Below the pieces are notes generated by a model, which made no database searches, had not been told where the DNA came from, and saw only the letters and a program-made list of their open reading frames with translations. From Manis javanica (lineage: Eukaryota > Chordata > Mammalia > Pholidota > Manidae): a DNA stretch of 64,000 nucleotides. The translations under genes were made by a program, and so were the position numbers. Below are positions 49,144 through 59,275 of the stretch, piece after piece (position 1 is the stretch's first letter; each line of letters starts with the position of its first letter). The DNA lies in NCBI RefSeq assembly GCF_040802235.1, contig NC_133167.1, forward strand, positions 82,995,001 through 83,059,000, given 5' to 3'.

Positions 49144-49492
49144 TGTGGGTAAAATTGAAACATTTCCAGAGTATCTCTCCTGGCTTTAGTACACCTTCAT
49201 ATCAGCAGGTGTTCAGAGGTGGAAAGAAGTATAGCTTTAGTGCATTTGCATCTTTCTCAGGGGTGGAGAAGTCATCTCCATATCAGTGGGTAATTACCTG
49301 GGCAATGGAGGGCTTATCTGTACCTGAGAGGTGAGGGGGAGGGCCGGTTTTACTGCTGCTTGAGCTGGAGAGAGTGGTGGGCCGGACTGCAGTTTGTGAG
49401 CAATGAACGGTTTTAAACTTTATTTCTCCCTTTGACTAATTTTGGTTTTTAGAGGTATTTTGCCCCGGGATTTTCTTTCCCCAGATTTAACA
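49144..49492 (+). repeat. Solo LTR inserted in the NUMT
   Basis: The 349-bp sequence starts TGTGGGTAAAATTG and ends CCCCAGATTTAACA. It is flanked by TCCAG (49139-49143) and CCCAG (49493-49497), a 5-bp duplication with one mismatch. Mitochondrial ND5 sequence resumes on both sides. It belongs to the same family as 45832-46192, in the opposite orientation. Confidence 0.85.
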
Positions 49493-49497
49493 CCCAG

Positions 49498-49686
49498 TGT
49501 TGGTTAGAAATGCCTGTTTCTTTGTTTGAGTGAATGAATGCTATTGCAGGGATTATGCTAATAGCAAAAGCAAATGCAACTATATTTTTACGTACATATT
49601 GGTAGGACTAATTAAGATTGGTACAACTGATATTGTTAGTGTTATAAGTGAAGAGCATACTATGATATTAATTACTTTTATTTGAA
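49498..49686 (-). pseudogene. MT-ND5: NUMT: ND5 N-terminal part
   Basis: The minus strand resumes ND5 on the far side of the LTR. The deduced segment includes AFIHSNKETGI in one frame, typical of the ND5 N-terminal region. It is interrupted by a small indel. Confidence 0.8.
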
Positions 49687-49892
49687 GTTGCACCAATTTT
49701 TTGATTCCTAAGACCAGTGGATAACTACCATCCTTTTAAAAGTTTGAGAAAGCCATATATTTACATATGGAAGCATGAATTAGCAGTTCTTGCAAGTTTT
49801 TTTCAGTAAATAAGAAGTCAGGGTCTTCTGTTATCAGATTCACAATCTGATGTTTTTGTTGAACTATATTTCCAGTAAAGTAAGCCTTGGAT
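49687..49892 (-). pseudogene. NUMT: tRNA-His, tRNA-Ser(AGY), tRNA-Leu(CUN) cluster
   Basis: Three mitochondrial tRNAs are recognisable in order on the minus strand. tRNA-His includes the AGATTGTGAATCTGA anticodon arm (about 49840-49856). tRNA-Ser(AGY) lies near 49775-49812. tRNA-Leu(CUN) includes GGTCTTAGGAATC (about 49703-49715). They are fossils and are not expected to function in the nucleus. Confidence 0.82.
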
Positions 49893-51195
49893 AATTTGGG
49901 GGTTAATAGATAGTATTACAAGGGGCAGTATGTATAGGGCTATTACGAGTATTCTCTCATGTAAAGGAGGGGTTAATGTTAATGTGATGTGTATATTTAC
50001 TTCATTGAGTAGATATTAATATATATAAAGAGTAGATGGTCATGATAATAATATTTGTTCCTTTTTGAATAATGGTAGCGTGAGATCATGAAAATGTTGC
50101 TATTACTACAAGTAGTTCTCCAACTAATTGTAGGTGGCAGAGCTAAGTTGGTTAAACTTGTTCGAAGTCCTCAGGCAGCTATCAGTGGTAGGAGTGTCTG
50201 CAATCCTCATGCTAGTATCATAGTTCGACTGTGAATTCGTTCATAGTTTGTGTTGGCCAAGCAAAATAATATAGATGACGTGTGCAATTACGAGGGCTGT
50301 GGCCCTTATGTGGCTTCATGGTGTTTGGATTAAACTTGCTGTGATTACAAGTGCTATCTATGTAAGTTACAGATGAGTAGGCAATTAGTGACTTTAAATG
50401 GGTTTGTTTTAAACAGATATAACTTGTTATAATCATGCCTCATAGAGAGAATATTAGAAACGGATAGGCTATGAAAGTTGTTATTGGCTCAAGTATAATA
50501 GTAATGCGTAATATTCCATATCCCCTAAGCTTCAGTAGGACTGCTGCAAGTACTATGGATCCTGCAATGGGGGCTTCAACATGGGCTTTGGGCAATCAAA
50601 GGTGTAGGCCATATAATGGTATTTTTACTATAAATGCCAATATACATGGTAGTCAAATCAGTCAAATTGGATCAAGAGTTGTTTATAGGTTTTGCTCAGT
50701 ATTGTAGTAGTAGATTGAGAGTTCATATTATATTTTGAGTGTATATGAGGATTACTAGGAGAGGAAGTGAGCCTACTATTGTATAAAAGAGAAAGTAAAA
50801 TCCTGCATTTAAGCAGTCTGATTTCCTCAGCGTGTAAGGATGGTATGAGTTGGTACAAGTGTTGCCTCAAATAGGATATAAAATATAATAAATTCAGAGG
50901 GGGTAAATGTTATAATCAATAGTATTTGAAGTGTAATTAATATAGTGACAACTTTTTTCAGACTAAATGCTCATTAGATAAATGGGCTTGACTAGCTATT
51001 AGTATTAGAGGTAGAAGTCCTATTGTTAGTGTCAGTAGAGGTGCTGATAAGGGATCAGAGAGAAAAAAGTGAAGTTTAGGCTATTGCTGTCATGCTGATT
51101 TAGGGTGGATAAAGATACAAGGCTAATTAGCAATCTGTGAGATGTTATGTTAATTCATACCATATTGTTTGATAATCATGGTAGAGAGATCGTAT
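49893..51195 (-). pseudogene. MT-ND4: NUMT: ND4
   Basis: Complex I subunit ND4, inferred from position between ND4L and the His-Ser-Leu tRNA cluster and from hydrophobic minus-strand segments (for example near 50300-50450 and 50660-50870). Multiple stops and indels split the frame. Confidence 0.8.
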
Positions 51196-51488
51196 AACTG
51201 GGAATAATTAGTTTTAACATTGGAGAAGTTTAAGTTTTGTGCATAATCTGTGCCATATGTATTGGATACTAATACTAGTAAGGACAGGCCTAAGGCAGCT
51301 TCACATGCTGCAAATATGAGCAGAATATTGGGTACTATGCTAGCTAGTGTGAAATGGGTATTTAAGATTGTAATAGCGAGTATGATAAATAAAGATAATA
51401 TCATGCCCTCTAGACATTGTAGTGAGGATATAAGGTGTGACGCTATATCAGTATTCCTATGAGGGAAATAATAAATGGCAATATAATG
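51196..51488 (-). pseudogene. MT-ND4L: NUMT: ND4L
   Basis: The minus strand encodes a segment with [18 protein letters not shown] followed by [12 protein letters not shown], diagnostic for ND4L. It runs into the overlapping ND4 start as in real mtDNA. A frame break lies near the N-terminus. Confidence 0.9.
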
Positions 51489-51514
51489 TTAGCAAATACT
51501 AAAGACACTTGATA

Positions 51515-51590
51515 GCTATGGGCAAGTCATGACCTAATGAGTTGAAATCATTCATTTTAGCTAAACTAGCTATCATTCAGTTCATTTCTA
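51515..51590 (-). pseudogene. NUMT: tRNA-Arg
   Basis: The position between ND3 and ND4L and the sequence TAGTTTAGCTAAAATGAATG on the minus strand identify mitochondrial tRNA-Arg. Substitutions are present in the anticodon-arm region. Confidence 0.7.
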
Positions 51591-51925
51591 GGCCCTTTGT
51601 GTTCATTCATAAGCTAGGCTGGTAGCTAATAGCAAAATAAGTAATAAGGCTATTGTAAGTATCAAGTCTAGATAGTTTGTCTGTGATGCTCAGAGAATTG
51701 ATAGAAGTAGTGCAATTTCCAAGTCAAATAGTAGAAATGTAATTGTGATTAGGAAAAATTTTGTAGAAAAGGGCAGACATGCTGACCCTATGGGGTCGAA
51801 TCCACATTGTAAGGGTTACTTTTTCTGAGTATGCATTTATTGTGGGAGTCAGAATGCAAGTAATGTAAGTAAAGATGCTAATAAAGTGTTAGTTGCTATC
51901 GCTAGTAGTAGGTTTATTATTTTCT
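51591..51925 (-). pseudogene. MT-ND3: NUMT: ND3
   Basis: The minus strand encodes [16 protein letters not shown] and then a FDLEIALLL-type segment (about 51650-51800), both ND3 signatures, and ends in an AYEWT segment. The start and middle carry small indels. Confidence 0.88.
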
Positions 51926-51927
51926 TC

Positions 51928-51998
51928 TGGTTTTTTACCAGAGCCTGTTGTTGATTAGAAGTCAACTATACTGTGCGTACTGAGAAAACAAGAGCCTC
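51928..51998 (-). pseudogene. NUMT: tRNA-Gly
   Basis: It sits between COX3 and ND3. The minus strand shows TATAGTTGACTTCTAATCAA with the expected anticodon stem, and the anticodon loop is mutated. Confidence 0.7.
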
Positions 51999-52140
51999 AT
52001 CAATAAGTGGAGACATATAGAAGTAATCATACTATGTCTAACGAAGTGTCTATTTCAGGCAGCAGCTTCAAAACTGAAATGGTGGTTAGATGTAAAGTGA
52101 TATTTGAGTTGTTGTAGAAGGCATACAACTAGGAAGGACG
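51999..52140 (-). pseudogene. MT-CO3: NUMT: COX3 C-terminal end
   Basis: The minus strand encodes the C-terminal region of cytochrome oxidase subunit III (segments reading QLKYHFTSNHHF and then FEAAA). It has stops and a small insertion. Mitochondrial similarity ends near 52140, which I take as the second NUMT junction. Confidence 0.82.
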
Positions 52141-54925
52141 TCTCTTACAATTAAGAGAATGGGGATAATTCCTAGATCTAGATTCACAAACATGATTTGA
52201 CCAGGGACCATCATGGGATTGTACAAATAAACCAGCCATCCGTGGTTAAGTTGTGGCCGATCTCTATAAAGCCCACTAAGTTGAAATGTATCAGGGCGGC
52301 CCGAATGATGATAAAGAACCCTGGAGCTCCTGAGGTTTGGGACAACGGACAGAACAATCTACAACAGACGTGCAATCTAGAACCACCACTTGTAACCGTG
52401 TGACCTCACACAAGTGTCTAATTTTTTCTGTGTCTCATTCTCCTGACTTATAAGTACACAGGTTGGGCTTTGTCCCGCCAGGGACCATTCCAATCACAAA
52501 ATCCAGTGACTTTTATCTATGGGTGATTTGGCAAATATGGATGGTAACACTATCAGTGGAATTTAATAATCAAGAGAAAAATCAAAGAAACGTTCTGGAG
52601 GCGGAAGTATAGGGATCTGACAAGAGCTAGGAGTCCAAGGTGCTCGGGATTTCCAGTCCAGGAGCCTAAGAGAACAGCAGCACCAATGATTGACTCAGCT
52701 AGTTGGACAGGATGGCTGAATCCACATCCAGTGTGTGCTGTCTGTGGTGCTGACAGGCTCTCTGCCGGGAGAGTAACTCCCAGGGCGTTGGAGGAAAGGG
52801 GGTCTCGGAGGCCACTTCCCTCTCAGAGCAGACATTTCTCCTTCAACACCTCAGCAATGGCAGAGCCCGCTGCTTTGAGAGGCAGCTCATTCTCGTGTGT
52901 GCAACCTGAGGTATTTGCAAGACTTTCCTCCTGTTGAGCTAAAATATACCTCCTTCAGATTTCTGCTTTCTTAAACAGAAAAAAACACATCCATGTCCCA
53001 CCCCATGGGGCAAGTTCTCATGAATTTGAAGAAAGCTGTTTCCCAAGGGTATTGTCTTTCCCAAGCTCATCATTCTTAGCCTTTTCAGTGGTTTTCACGT
53101 GGTGGTGTTTTTAGACCCCTCACTGACCTCATTGCTGTTTTCAGAACACATTCTCATCTGTCAGTGGCCCTTGCAACTGTGCTCCAGCTCAGCAGGGCAC
53201 CCTGGGGAGCGTGGATCACTTCTGTCTGAGAAGGCACCGTGCCTCTAGTTACACGTGCCAAGAGAATCAGCACATTACACTATGACATGTGCAGAACTTT
53301 GCCACGTGGACGGCTGTCAGGCCTGGATTTGAACCCAGAGGAAGGAAGTGTAGACGAGGTGACTGACCCCAGAGTAACTGATTGAGCAGAGAGGTGGGTT
53401 CACGACAGAAGCTTAGAGCTCTGGAGGAAGAGGGGGGATGAGGAGAGTGGACAGTCAGAAGTGGAGTGGAAGGAGGAGGGAGGGTCAAGGGAAGGTCACT
53501 GATAGAAAGACCAGGAACAGAGTTTAAGGGCGGCCCAACAGACCGCATTCAAAGCCCACAGAAAGCCAAGGGGAAACTGTGATGACGGAGGAAAGGCTGC
53601 ATACGTGAACAAGGACGTCTTAACACAGTTCATTTTAGGGTAATACCATGCAAAGCGTGGATAAATAAATACTGCAGAGATTCAAGAAATGAATTCCAAA
53701 TTAGAAGGAATGGGTATTTGACTGAAGAAGGAGCGAAGGTGGGCAGTCAAGTCGGTAGAAAAGAGTGGTTAGATATGTATGTTGGATTCCGCTGCTGTTT
53801 TTGAAGTTAGGACAGCCTTACATATGTTAAAAAATATCATAAGGATTTTAGGTAAGTCCATTAACATCTCCATACCTCCCAATTGTACAAGGAGGCTTTA
53901 GGCTAAATGCTACTGGAACCTTCTTCCAACCCTGGCCTCCTATGAGTCTGTAAGGGAAGGAACCTATACAAAGGCAGTGATTTACGGCCAGAAAGGGAGT
54001 ACGCAGTTGTCATACAAGGAATGTTATAGAGTTTTCAGCCTAGAATGCTGTGTTCTACCAGGATCTTTTATTCTCAAAAACACTATTAGATAATTGCTCC
54101 TTCTTTGGGATGTCCTCTTGGTTAATGTCTGGTTTCCCAAGGTACAGCTGGAGTCATTTGTTCCTCTTCCTCATTCTTCCCTTATGTGTAATTAACTACC
54201 GAGGTGTGCCAGTCATGTCTGCTGAAATCTCTCGAGCTCTAACTCCTCTCCTACCACATCCTTGTCCAGGTCTTAAAATCGATTACCAGGGCATCTGCAG
54301 CAGCCTTCTGCTGTGCTCCCCACTTGATCCCCTCAAACTCCTCTTCAAAGTCCTTAGAGCAGTCCCGCTGAGGCACAGAGTGGATCCTTTCTTTCCAGCA
54401 CTCAGAATGCCCCAGGGTTTCCCCATGGCCCAAACATTCACGCTCATTCGCCAGACCATCAGGACACAGCAGGGTGGCGCCCTGCCTGGCCCCCAGCTTC
54501 ATCTCCAACCACTTCGTTGCTTTGCCCTGAATGGGACGATTCAGCCATGCTGAACCATTGGATGTTCCCTGACTACAGTGGGCTGTAGCTCCCTTCCATC
54601 CCCAAGTCACACTCTCCTCTCTTTGCAGAATGGCCCCCACCTGCTTAAGTCTTTGCAAAAAGCTTTTTGTGTATGTGATTATAGAAAATTTCAGACTTCT
54701 TTAAAGAGGAGAGAATAGTATAGTGAACCCCGTGTGTTCACCATCCAGCTTCAACAGTTACCAGCTCAGGCCACTCTAGTTTCATCCACCCCACCAACAT
54801 GCCCCCACACCCCCTGGGCCATCTTGGAAGCAAAATCCCAAACACTGTATCATTTCATTTGTAAATATGTCAGTACATATCTCTAAAAGAGAAGGATTCC
54901 TTTTTTTTTTTTTAATAGCTACAAC
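52141..54925. other. Unique and old-repeat DNA, no gene recognised
   Basis: MIR-like cores occur at about 52385-52460 (plus; 'accaccacttgtaaccgtgtgacc') and about 53310-53360 (minus). 54665-54900 resembles an old L1-type 3' region. The open frames at 54050-54658 on both strands overlap and contain no recognised domain. Confidence 0.5.
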
Positions 54926-54929
54926 ACCA

Positions 54930-55030
54930 TATTTTAAAGTGGGTCCTCAAATCATTTTCATTAGCATCACCTATGGTGCAATTTAAAATGCAGATTTCTA
55001 GGTTCCACTAAGTCAGACACTCCGGCAGCA
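54930..55030 (+). repeat. MER5-type hAT fragment, left half
   Basis: The segment 'gggtcctcaaatcattttca...cagatttctaggttccac' is typical of a MER5-like non-autonomous hAT element. Its right half appears at 62930-62990, on the other side of the nested insertions. Confidence 0.55.
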
Positions 55031-55118
55031 GTTTTGTTTGTTTGTTTGTTCTGCAAGGTATTTTTTTACAAATATGTTAAAATATACATAACATAAAATT
55101 AATGAAGGGGATTAAGAG

Positions 55119-55342
55119 GTACAAGCTTCCAGTTATAAATAAGTTCTGTGGATGTACAGTCAAAAATAACTAGGGAATGCAGTCAGTAATAACCGTAATA
55201 ACTTTGTTTTGGCCACTGATAGTAACTAGACTTACTGTGGAGATCGTTTTGTAACGTATAAAAATATTGAGCCACTATGCTGTATACCTAAAACTAATAG
55301 AATATTTGTATGTCCATTATATTTCAATTTTAAAGAATGACC
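55119..55342 (+). repeat. Old LINE-1 3' end nested in an older retroposon
   Basis: The segment contains 'ctagacttactgtggagatcg', 'aaatattgagccactatgc' and 'tgtatacctaaaactaatag', characteristic of an ancient L1 3' end. On either side is sequence from another old element (55035-55118 and 55343-55416), which itself continues after the ERV (62797-62925). Confidence 0.55.
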
Positions 55343-55416
55343 ATTTTAAACCTTTTAAGCATACAGTTAAGTAGCATTAAGTATACTACCATTGTTGTGC
55401 CACCATCACCACTATC

Positions 55417-55665
55417 TGAAGGGTCCCCACCAGTAAGATGGCAAACTTCCGGCTTCTCTTCGGGGTCCTCAGTTCCCGCCGGCGCCACCTGAAGCCCAAT
55501 CACCTCTCACCCCCCTCCCAATCCCAGCACCTAGCCAACAGCCACCAGCCCCGTAGAAGTGACACCTCAATCAATTCATGCCCCCTCCTGTATAACCCAG
55601 CACCTTTCCCTAATAAAGCGGAACTCTCCGGTGAATTGCTGCTATGTGTCGCTCCTTTCCTTTCA
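55417..55665 (+). repeat. ERV 5' LTR
   Basis: Starts TGAAGGGTCCCC and ends TTTCCTTTCA. The TATA region reads TGTATAA (55589-55595) where the 3' LTR has TATATAA. AATAAA is at 55612-55617. The other difference from the 3' LTR is A at 55509 versus G at 62635. U3 is short and GC-rich. Confidence 0.95.
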
Positions 55666-55666
55666 T

Positions 55667-55684
55667 TGGTGCCGAAACCCGGGA
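55667..55684 (+). promoter_or_regulatory. Primer-binding site, tRNA-Phe type
   Basis: TGGTGCCGAAACCCGGGA begins one base after the LTR. It is the complement of the 3' end of cytosolic tRNA-Phe (which ends TCGGCACCA). Priming by tRNA-Phe is a hallmark of ERV-F-like class I elements. Confidence 0.9.
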
Positions 55685-55796
55685 GACGGGACACCCCAAC
55701 TAGGCCCCGTCTTCCCCCGACACCAGCAGCAGCTTGCCCTCGTCCTCTTTTTCCAGTGCTGGCTCATCACACTCACCACTCCTCTCTGGCCTTTAG

Positions 55797-55802
55797 GTAA
55801 GT
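55797..55802 (+). promoter_or_regulatory. Probable splice donor in the ERV leader
   Basis: TTTAG|GTAAGT is a strong consensus donor 131 bp after the LTR, in the usual place for the donor that makes subgenomic env mRNA. Confidence 0.65.
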
Positions 55803-56345
55803 TTTCCCCCCGGAGTGGGCCACTCTTCCCCAAGCTATCGCAGTGCCATTGACCGTGATCATCCGGCAAGGCCCTGACGCTCGGGGATGAGGAGGGAACG
55901 CTCCCCGCCTCAGGCCTTCACGGCTGCAGCGGACCCTCAGGCCCCTCCTCCAAAAGCCATAAATCCCCGCCTCAAGCCTTTACGGCTGCGGCGGACGCTC
56001 AGGCCCCTCCTCCGACAGTCAAACGCATTCACCATCCCTTCCATCAGTGCTGAAAGTTTTTAAGCAAAATTTCCCCGCGGTGGGCCACTCTTCCCCGAGC
56101 TATCACAGTGCCATTGACCGTGATCGTCCGGCAAGGCCCTGACGCTTGGGGATGAGGAGGGAACTCTCCCTGCCTCAGGCCTTCACGGCTGCGGTGGACC
56201 CTCAGGCCCCTCCCCAAACAGCCATAAATCCCCGCCTCAAGCCTTTACGGGTGCGGTGGACGCTCAGGCCCCTCCTCCGACAGTCATAAATCCCCGCCTC
56301 AGGCCTTCACGGCTGCAGCCGACTCTCAGGCACCCCCCTCCAACA
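55797..56345. repeat. Nested tandem repeats in the ERV leader
   Basis: A ~265-bp block occurs twice: TGGGCCACTCTTCCCC at 55816 and again at 56081. Within it a 62-bp unit, marked by GCCTCAGGCCTTCACGG or close variants, starts at 55907, 55969, 56172, 56234 and 56296. The repeats sit between the splice donor and gag, where a packaging signal is expected. Confidence 0.9.
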
Positions 56346-56637
56346 GCCATAAACGAGGTGACTCCTTTGTGGATGAGAACGCTCCCTTTCCCCCCCTCCT
56401 CCTTCTGCTCCGTCCGCTGAAAACGCCTAGCGCTAGGTACCTCGTGACTCCGGCACTCTGCCTTCTTAGGGAAGTCTGGGTGACGACCCACACTTCCCAA
56501 GAAATTCCGACTCGTATACGAGTTTACGCAGACCACCAAGGATCATCGGGGACGCCCTTTGTCTCCTTGTGGTCTGCTTCCAGTCCGAGGATCTCCGTTC
56601 GTCTTCCCCTGTTTGTCTCCTTCTCTGTCCTTTAGCC

Positions 56638-56934
56638 ATGGGAGCCTCCTCATCCCTCCCTGAAAGTTCACCTCTTGAATGCCTGCTTAAGCATCTGGCT
56701 ACCCTCTCCCTAATGCCTGATATAAAACCAAAACTTCTCCGTAAATATTGCTCCCAAGACTGGCCGACATACCCCCTAGACAATAAAAACCAATGGCCTG
56801 CAGGGGGAACTCTTGATCCTAACATCACTCGCGATCTTTTTAACTACTGCCAGCGCCTGAAAAAATGGAAGGAGATTCCCTATATGGAAGCTTTCCGCCT
56901 CCTCCTCTCCCCGCCCCCTCCCAAGTTCTCCTAG
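56638..56934 (+). pseudogene. gag: ERV gag, matrix part
   Basis: 98 codons starting MGASSS, a typical N-myristoylation signal for membrane targeting of Gag. The frame ends at 56934 shortly after the matrix domain. The following proline-rich sequence continues in another frame (to about 57140), so a frameshift separates them. Gag cannot be made as one polyprotein. Confidence 0.85.
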
Positions 56935-57144
56935 CCTGCAAGCCGCCGCCCCCGCAGAAGCCTCCTGTTCACTCCCTTCCCCTTCTTCTCCTACAACAGC
57001 CCTTCTCCCTTCCTCCCCAACCATCTCCTCCCCCATCTCACCTCCTCCACCTTCATTCCCTGCAGATTAAGCCTGAGCCTTTCAGCCCCCCTTTAACTAG
57101 GTCCCAAGAGCCTCCTCCATCTTTGCCCTCATCACCTGTTTCTC

Positions 57145-57630
57145 CCCTGTTAGGGACCGCCTTTGTCTTCTCACATGTTTGTAGGGAGAATGGGAAAGCA
57201 CCTCCCCCCATGTCTGAACGCAGCATGGGAAAGCACAAGCTAGAGAACAACCGGTGCAGTCCTTAGAAGTTATCTGTCCACAAAAACATATCTTGCCAAG
57301 ACTCCTCACTCTGAAAATAGGGAGACCTTGAAGATGTGTAGAAACACCGCCCCTGCTTCTAGCTATGCCCTTCCCCCACTTGCCGATGTGGCAGGAATAG
57401 AAAACAACGCACTCCATAAGCAATTAACTGGAGCCCTGCTGTAGCTCAGTAGAGCATGGGACTCTTAACCTCAGAGTCATGAGTTCAAGCCCAACTAAAG
57501 CAGCAGAGGCAAGCAGCTGGGCTGCTAGCTGGCGACATGTGGGTCCGATTCTATCTTCCTTTATTTTCTTTGCCCCCCTTCTGCACTTCAGGACCTGCTC
57601 GACTAGGCACGGCTAGACCGCGTCACTCCC
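57145..57630 (+). other. Non-retroviral-looking insert between two gag linker copies
   Basis: Similar proline-rich linker sequence occurs before (57062-57117: AAGCCTGAGCCTTTCAGCCC) and after (57639-57690: GAGCCAGAACCCTTCAGTCC) this block. The block does not read as gag and includes a tRNA-Lys-like segment. It may be a captured cellular or foreign sequence. Confidence 0.45.
57433..57510 (+). tRNA. tRNA-Lys(CUU)-like sequence inside the ERV, probably a pseudogene
   Basis: The segment contains TAGCTCAGTAGAGCATGGGA (D arm and start of the anticodon arm, with A-box-like sequence), ACTCTTAACC (anticodon CTT loop) and GAGTTCAAGCCC (B-box-like T arm). It parallels cytosolic tRNA-Lys(CUU). The D loop is shortened and the acceptor and T stems are imperfect, though CTGCTG near the 5' side could pair with CAGCAG at the 3' side. 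Without a folding score I treat it as a tRNA-derived fragment. Confidence 0.6.
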
Positions 57631-57639
57631 CCACAGACT

Positions 57640-58480
57640 GAGCCAGAACCCTTCAGTCCCCCTCAGACTCAGTCCCGAGAGCCTCCCAAAATTATCGCCC
57701 CCCTCCGGGAGGTAGCAGGATCCGAAGGCAGCGTGCGCGTTCACATCCCTTTCTCCTTAAGAGATTTAGCCCAACTAGAGAAACGCCTAAGTTCCTTTTC
57801 CACTGATCCCATGACATACATCAGGGAGTTTCAATAGACCCTCCAGTCTTACAGCCTCACACATCATGACATTTTCATGCTCCTGGCCAATACTCTCCTC
57901 CCTGAAGAGCGTAGACGAGTTTAGGACTTCGCCCAAATGCAGGCTACTGAAACCCACAGGACTGACCCCACTTATCCCCCTGGCCCCACTGCTGTCCCCG
58001 AACAAGACCCACACTGAAATTATAACACCGCCATGAGTCTCCGCTCTTGAGATATTTTTGCCTCCTGCTTAATAGCAGGTCTGAAAAAGGGCAGCTGTAA
58101 AGTAGTCAATTTTCAAAAGCTCCAAGACATAATTCAAAAGAGAGATGAAATCCCCTCCGAGTTCTTAGACAGACTCACTCAAGCCCTATTACAGTATACC
58201 AGCCTGAACCCAGAAACAACTGAAGGAAGACATGTCCTTATGACATACTTCCTAGCTCAAGGCTACCCCGACATTAAAGCTAAACTCAAAAAGTTAGAAC
58301 AGGGCCCCGCTACCCCACAGACTGAGATCCTAACAGTGGCCTTTAAAGTCTTCCATAAGTGGGAGGAGGAGAAAGAATGCCGTAAACAAAAGGCTGATCA
58401 GGCCAATTTCCAGATGTTGGCCCAGCTGATAAAACCACAACCTGGGCGCCCCTCTACAAACAAGCCCCCCCAAGAGCTTG
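57640..58480 (+). pseudogene. gag: ERV gag, capsid part
   Basis: One frame encodes the capsid, with the segment HIPFSLRDLAQLEKRL near the N-terminus and a major-homology-type stretch (IPSEFLDRLTQALLQY) near 58155-58202. It is interrupted by four in-frame stops at 57835-57837 (TAG), 57922-57924 (TAG), 58015-58017 (TGA) and 58048-58050 (TGA). At least three sit where class I capsids usually have tryptophan, that is TGG changed to TAG or TGA. From 58051 to about 58470 the frame is open. Confidence 0.82.
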
Positions 58481-58620
58481 TTTCAAGTGCAGAAAAGAGG
58501 GACATTGGTCAAGGGCGTGCCCCTCCCCCAGATCTCCTACCACCCCATGCCCCAGATGCCACAAAAAGGGCCACTGGGGATCTGATTGCCCAACCACCCG
58601 AAGGGGAGGCTGGACGAACA
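58473..58620 (+). pseudogene. gag: ERV gag, nucleocapsid with two zinc knuckles
   Basis: In a frame different from the capsid, two CX2CX4HX4C knuckles are seen, CFKCRKEGHWSRAC and CPRCHKKGHWGSDC, with all ligands intact. They normally bind genomic RNA during packaging. A frameshift near 58440-58475 separates them from the capsid. Confidence 0.88.
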
Positions 58621-58689
58621 ACCCCCATCCTAAGCCCACCGTAGTGGGGCTGGCAGAAGAAGATTGATGGGGCCCGGGGGCTTCTCGCC

Positions 58690-59275
58690 CGACCATTTCC
58701 ATCACCAAACAGGAGCCCAGGGTTACTTTAACAGTAGACAGTCACCCCATTTCCTCCTAGATACAGGAGTCACCTTCTCAGTCTTGTGAGAATACCGGGG
58801 CCCTACCACGCCAGCCATTACTCCTATAGTCAGAGTAGGAGGTAAACAGATTTTCCTATTAAACCCCCCACCCACCCTTTTATGCACAATCCAAGACAAT
58901 CCCATACCTTTCTCCCACTCCTTCCTGGTTATGCCCCAGTGTCCCCATCCCTTTACTAGGACGAGACATCCTTTCCCTCCTCCACGTTTCCATAACTATA
59001 TCCACTCCCACAGCCCCCAGTACTCCCTTTCTGATGGCCCTCATAGCCGACGACCCCCCTCTACCCAATGAAAGCTCCGGTTCTGCCCTCATACACCCTG
59101 TAAATCCCAAAGTTTGGGACATTACAAGCCCCTCCGTGGCCCTATGTCCCCCTGCCTCTATCAAATTATGTGACCCCTCTCAGTATATCTGTCAGGCCCA
59201 ATACCCCCTAACCACTTCAGCCCTCATAGGCCTCCAACCCATCATTCAAGCAGACCCACTCACTCCCCATTTAAT
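58690..59275 (+). pseudogene. pro: ERV protease and start of pol, broken
   Basis: A retroviral aspartic protease is shown by LLDTGVTFSVL with the DTG active-site triad at 58760-58768. A TGA follows at about 58788, so protease would be truncated. Downstream sequence to the RT start is in shifted frames. Confidence 0.75.

Larger units (their letters stand above)
48177..52140 (-). pseudogene. Nuclear mitochondrial insertion (NUMT), COX3 end to ND5 middle
   Basis: Read on the minus strand, the order is the COX3 C-terminal part, tRNA-Gly, ND3, tRNA-Arg, ND4L, ND4, tRNA-His, tRNA-Ser, tRNA-Leu and the N-terminal two thirds of ND5. This is exactly the mammalian mitochondrial order. About 3.6 kb of mtDNA is represented once the 349-bp LTR inside it is removed. 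Translation needs the mitochondrial code, and scattered stops, indels and tRNA mismatches show it is a nuclear fossil. The LTR insertion within it proves nuclear residence. Confidence 0.93.

Noticed and set aside
48177-52140. Live mitochondrial genes or contamination of the assembly with mtDNA
   Set aside because: Stops, indels, an inserted LTR with a target duplication, and flanking nuclear repeats show a nuclear fossil.
55797-56345. CRISPR-like array
   Set aside because: The 62-bp units are contiguous with no unique spacers, and lie in a retroviral leader of a mammalian genome.
57433-57510. Functional tRNA-Lys gene
   Set aside because: The D loop is shortened and stems are imperfect, and it lies inside a provirus. 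Kept only as a tRNA-like sequence.
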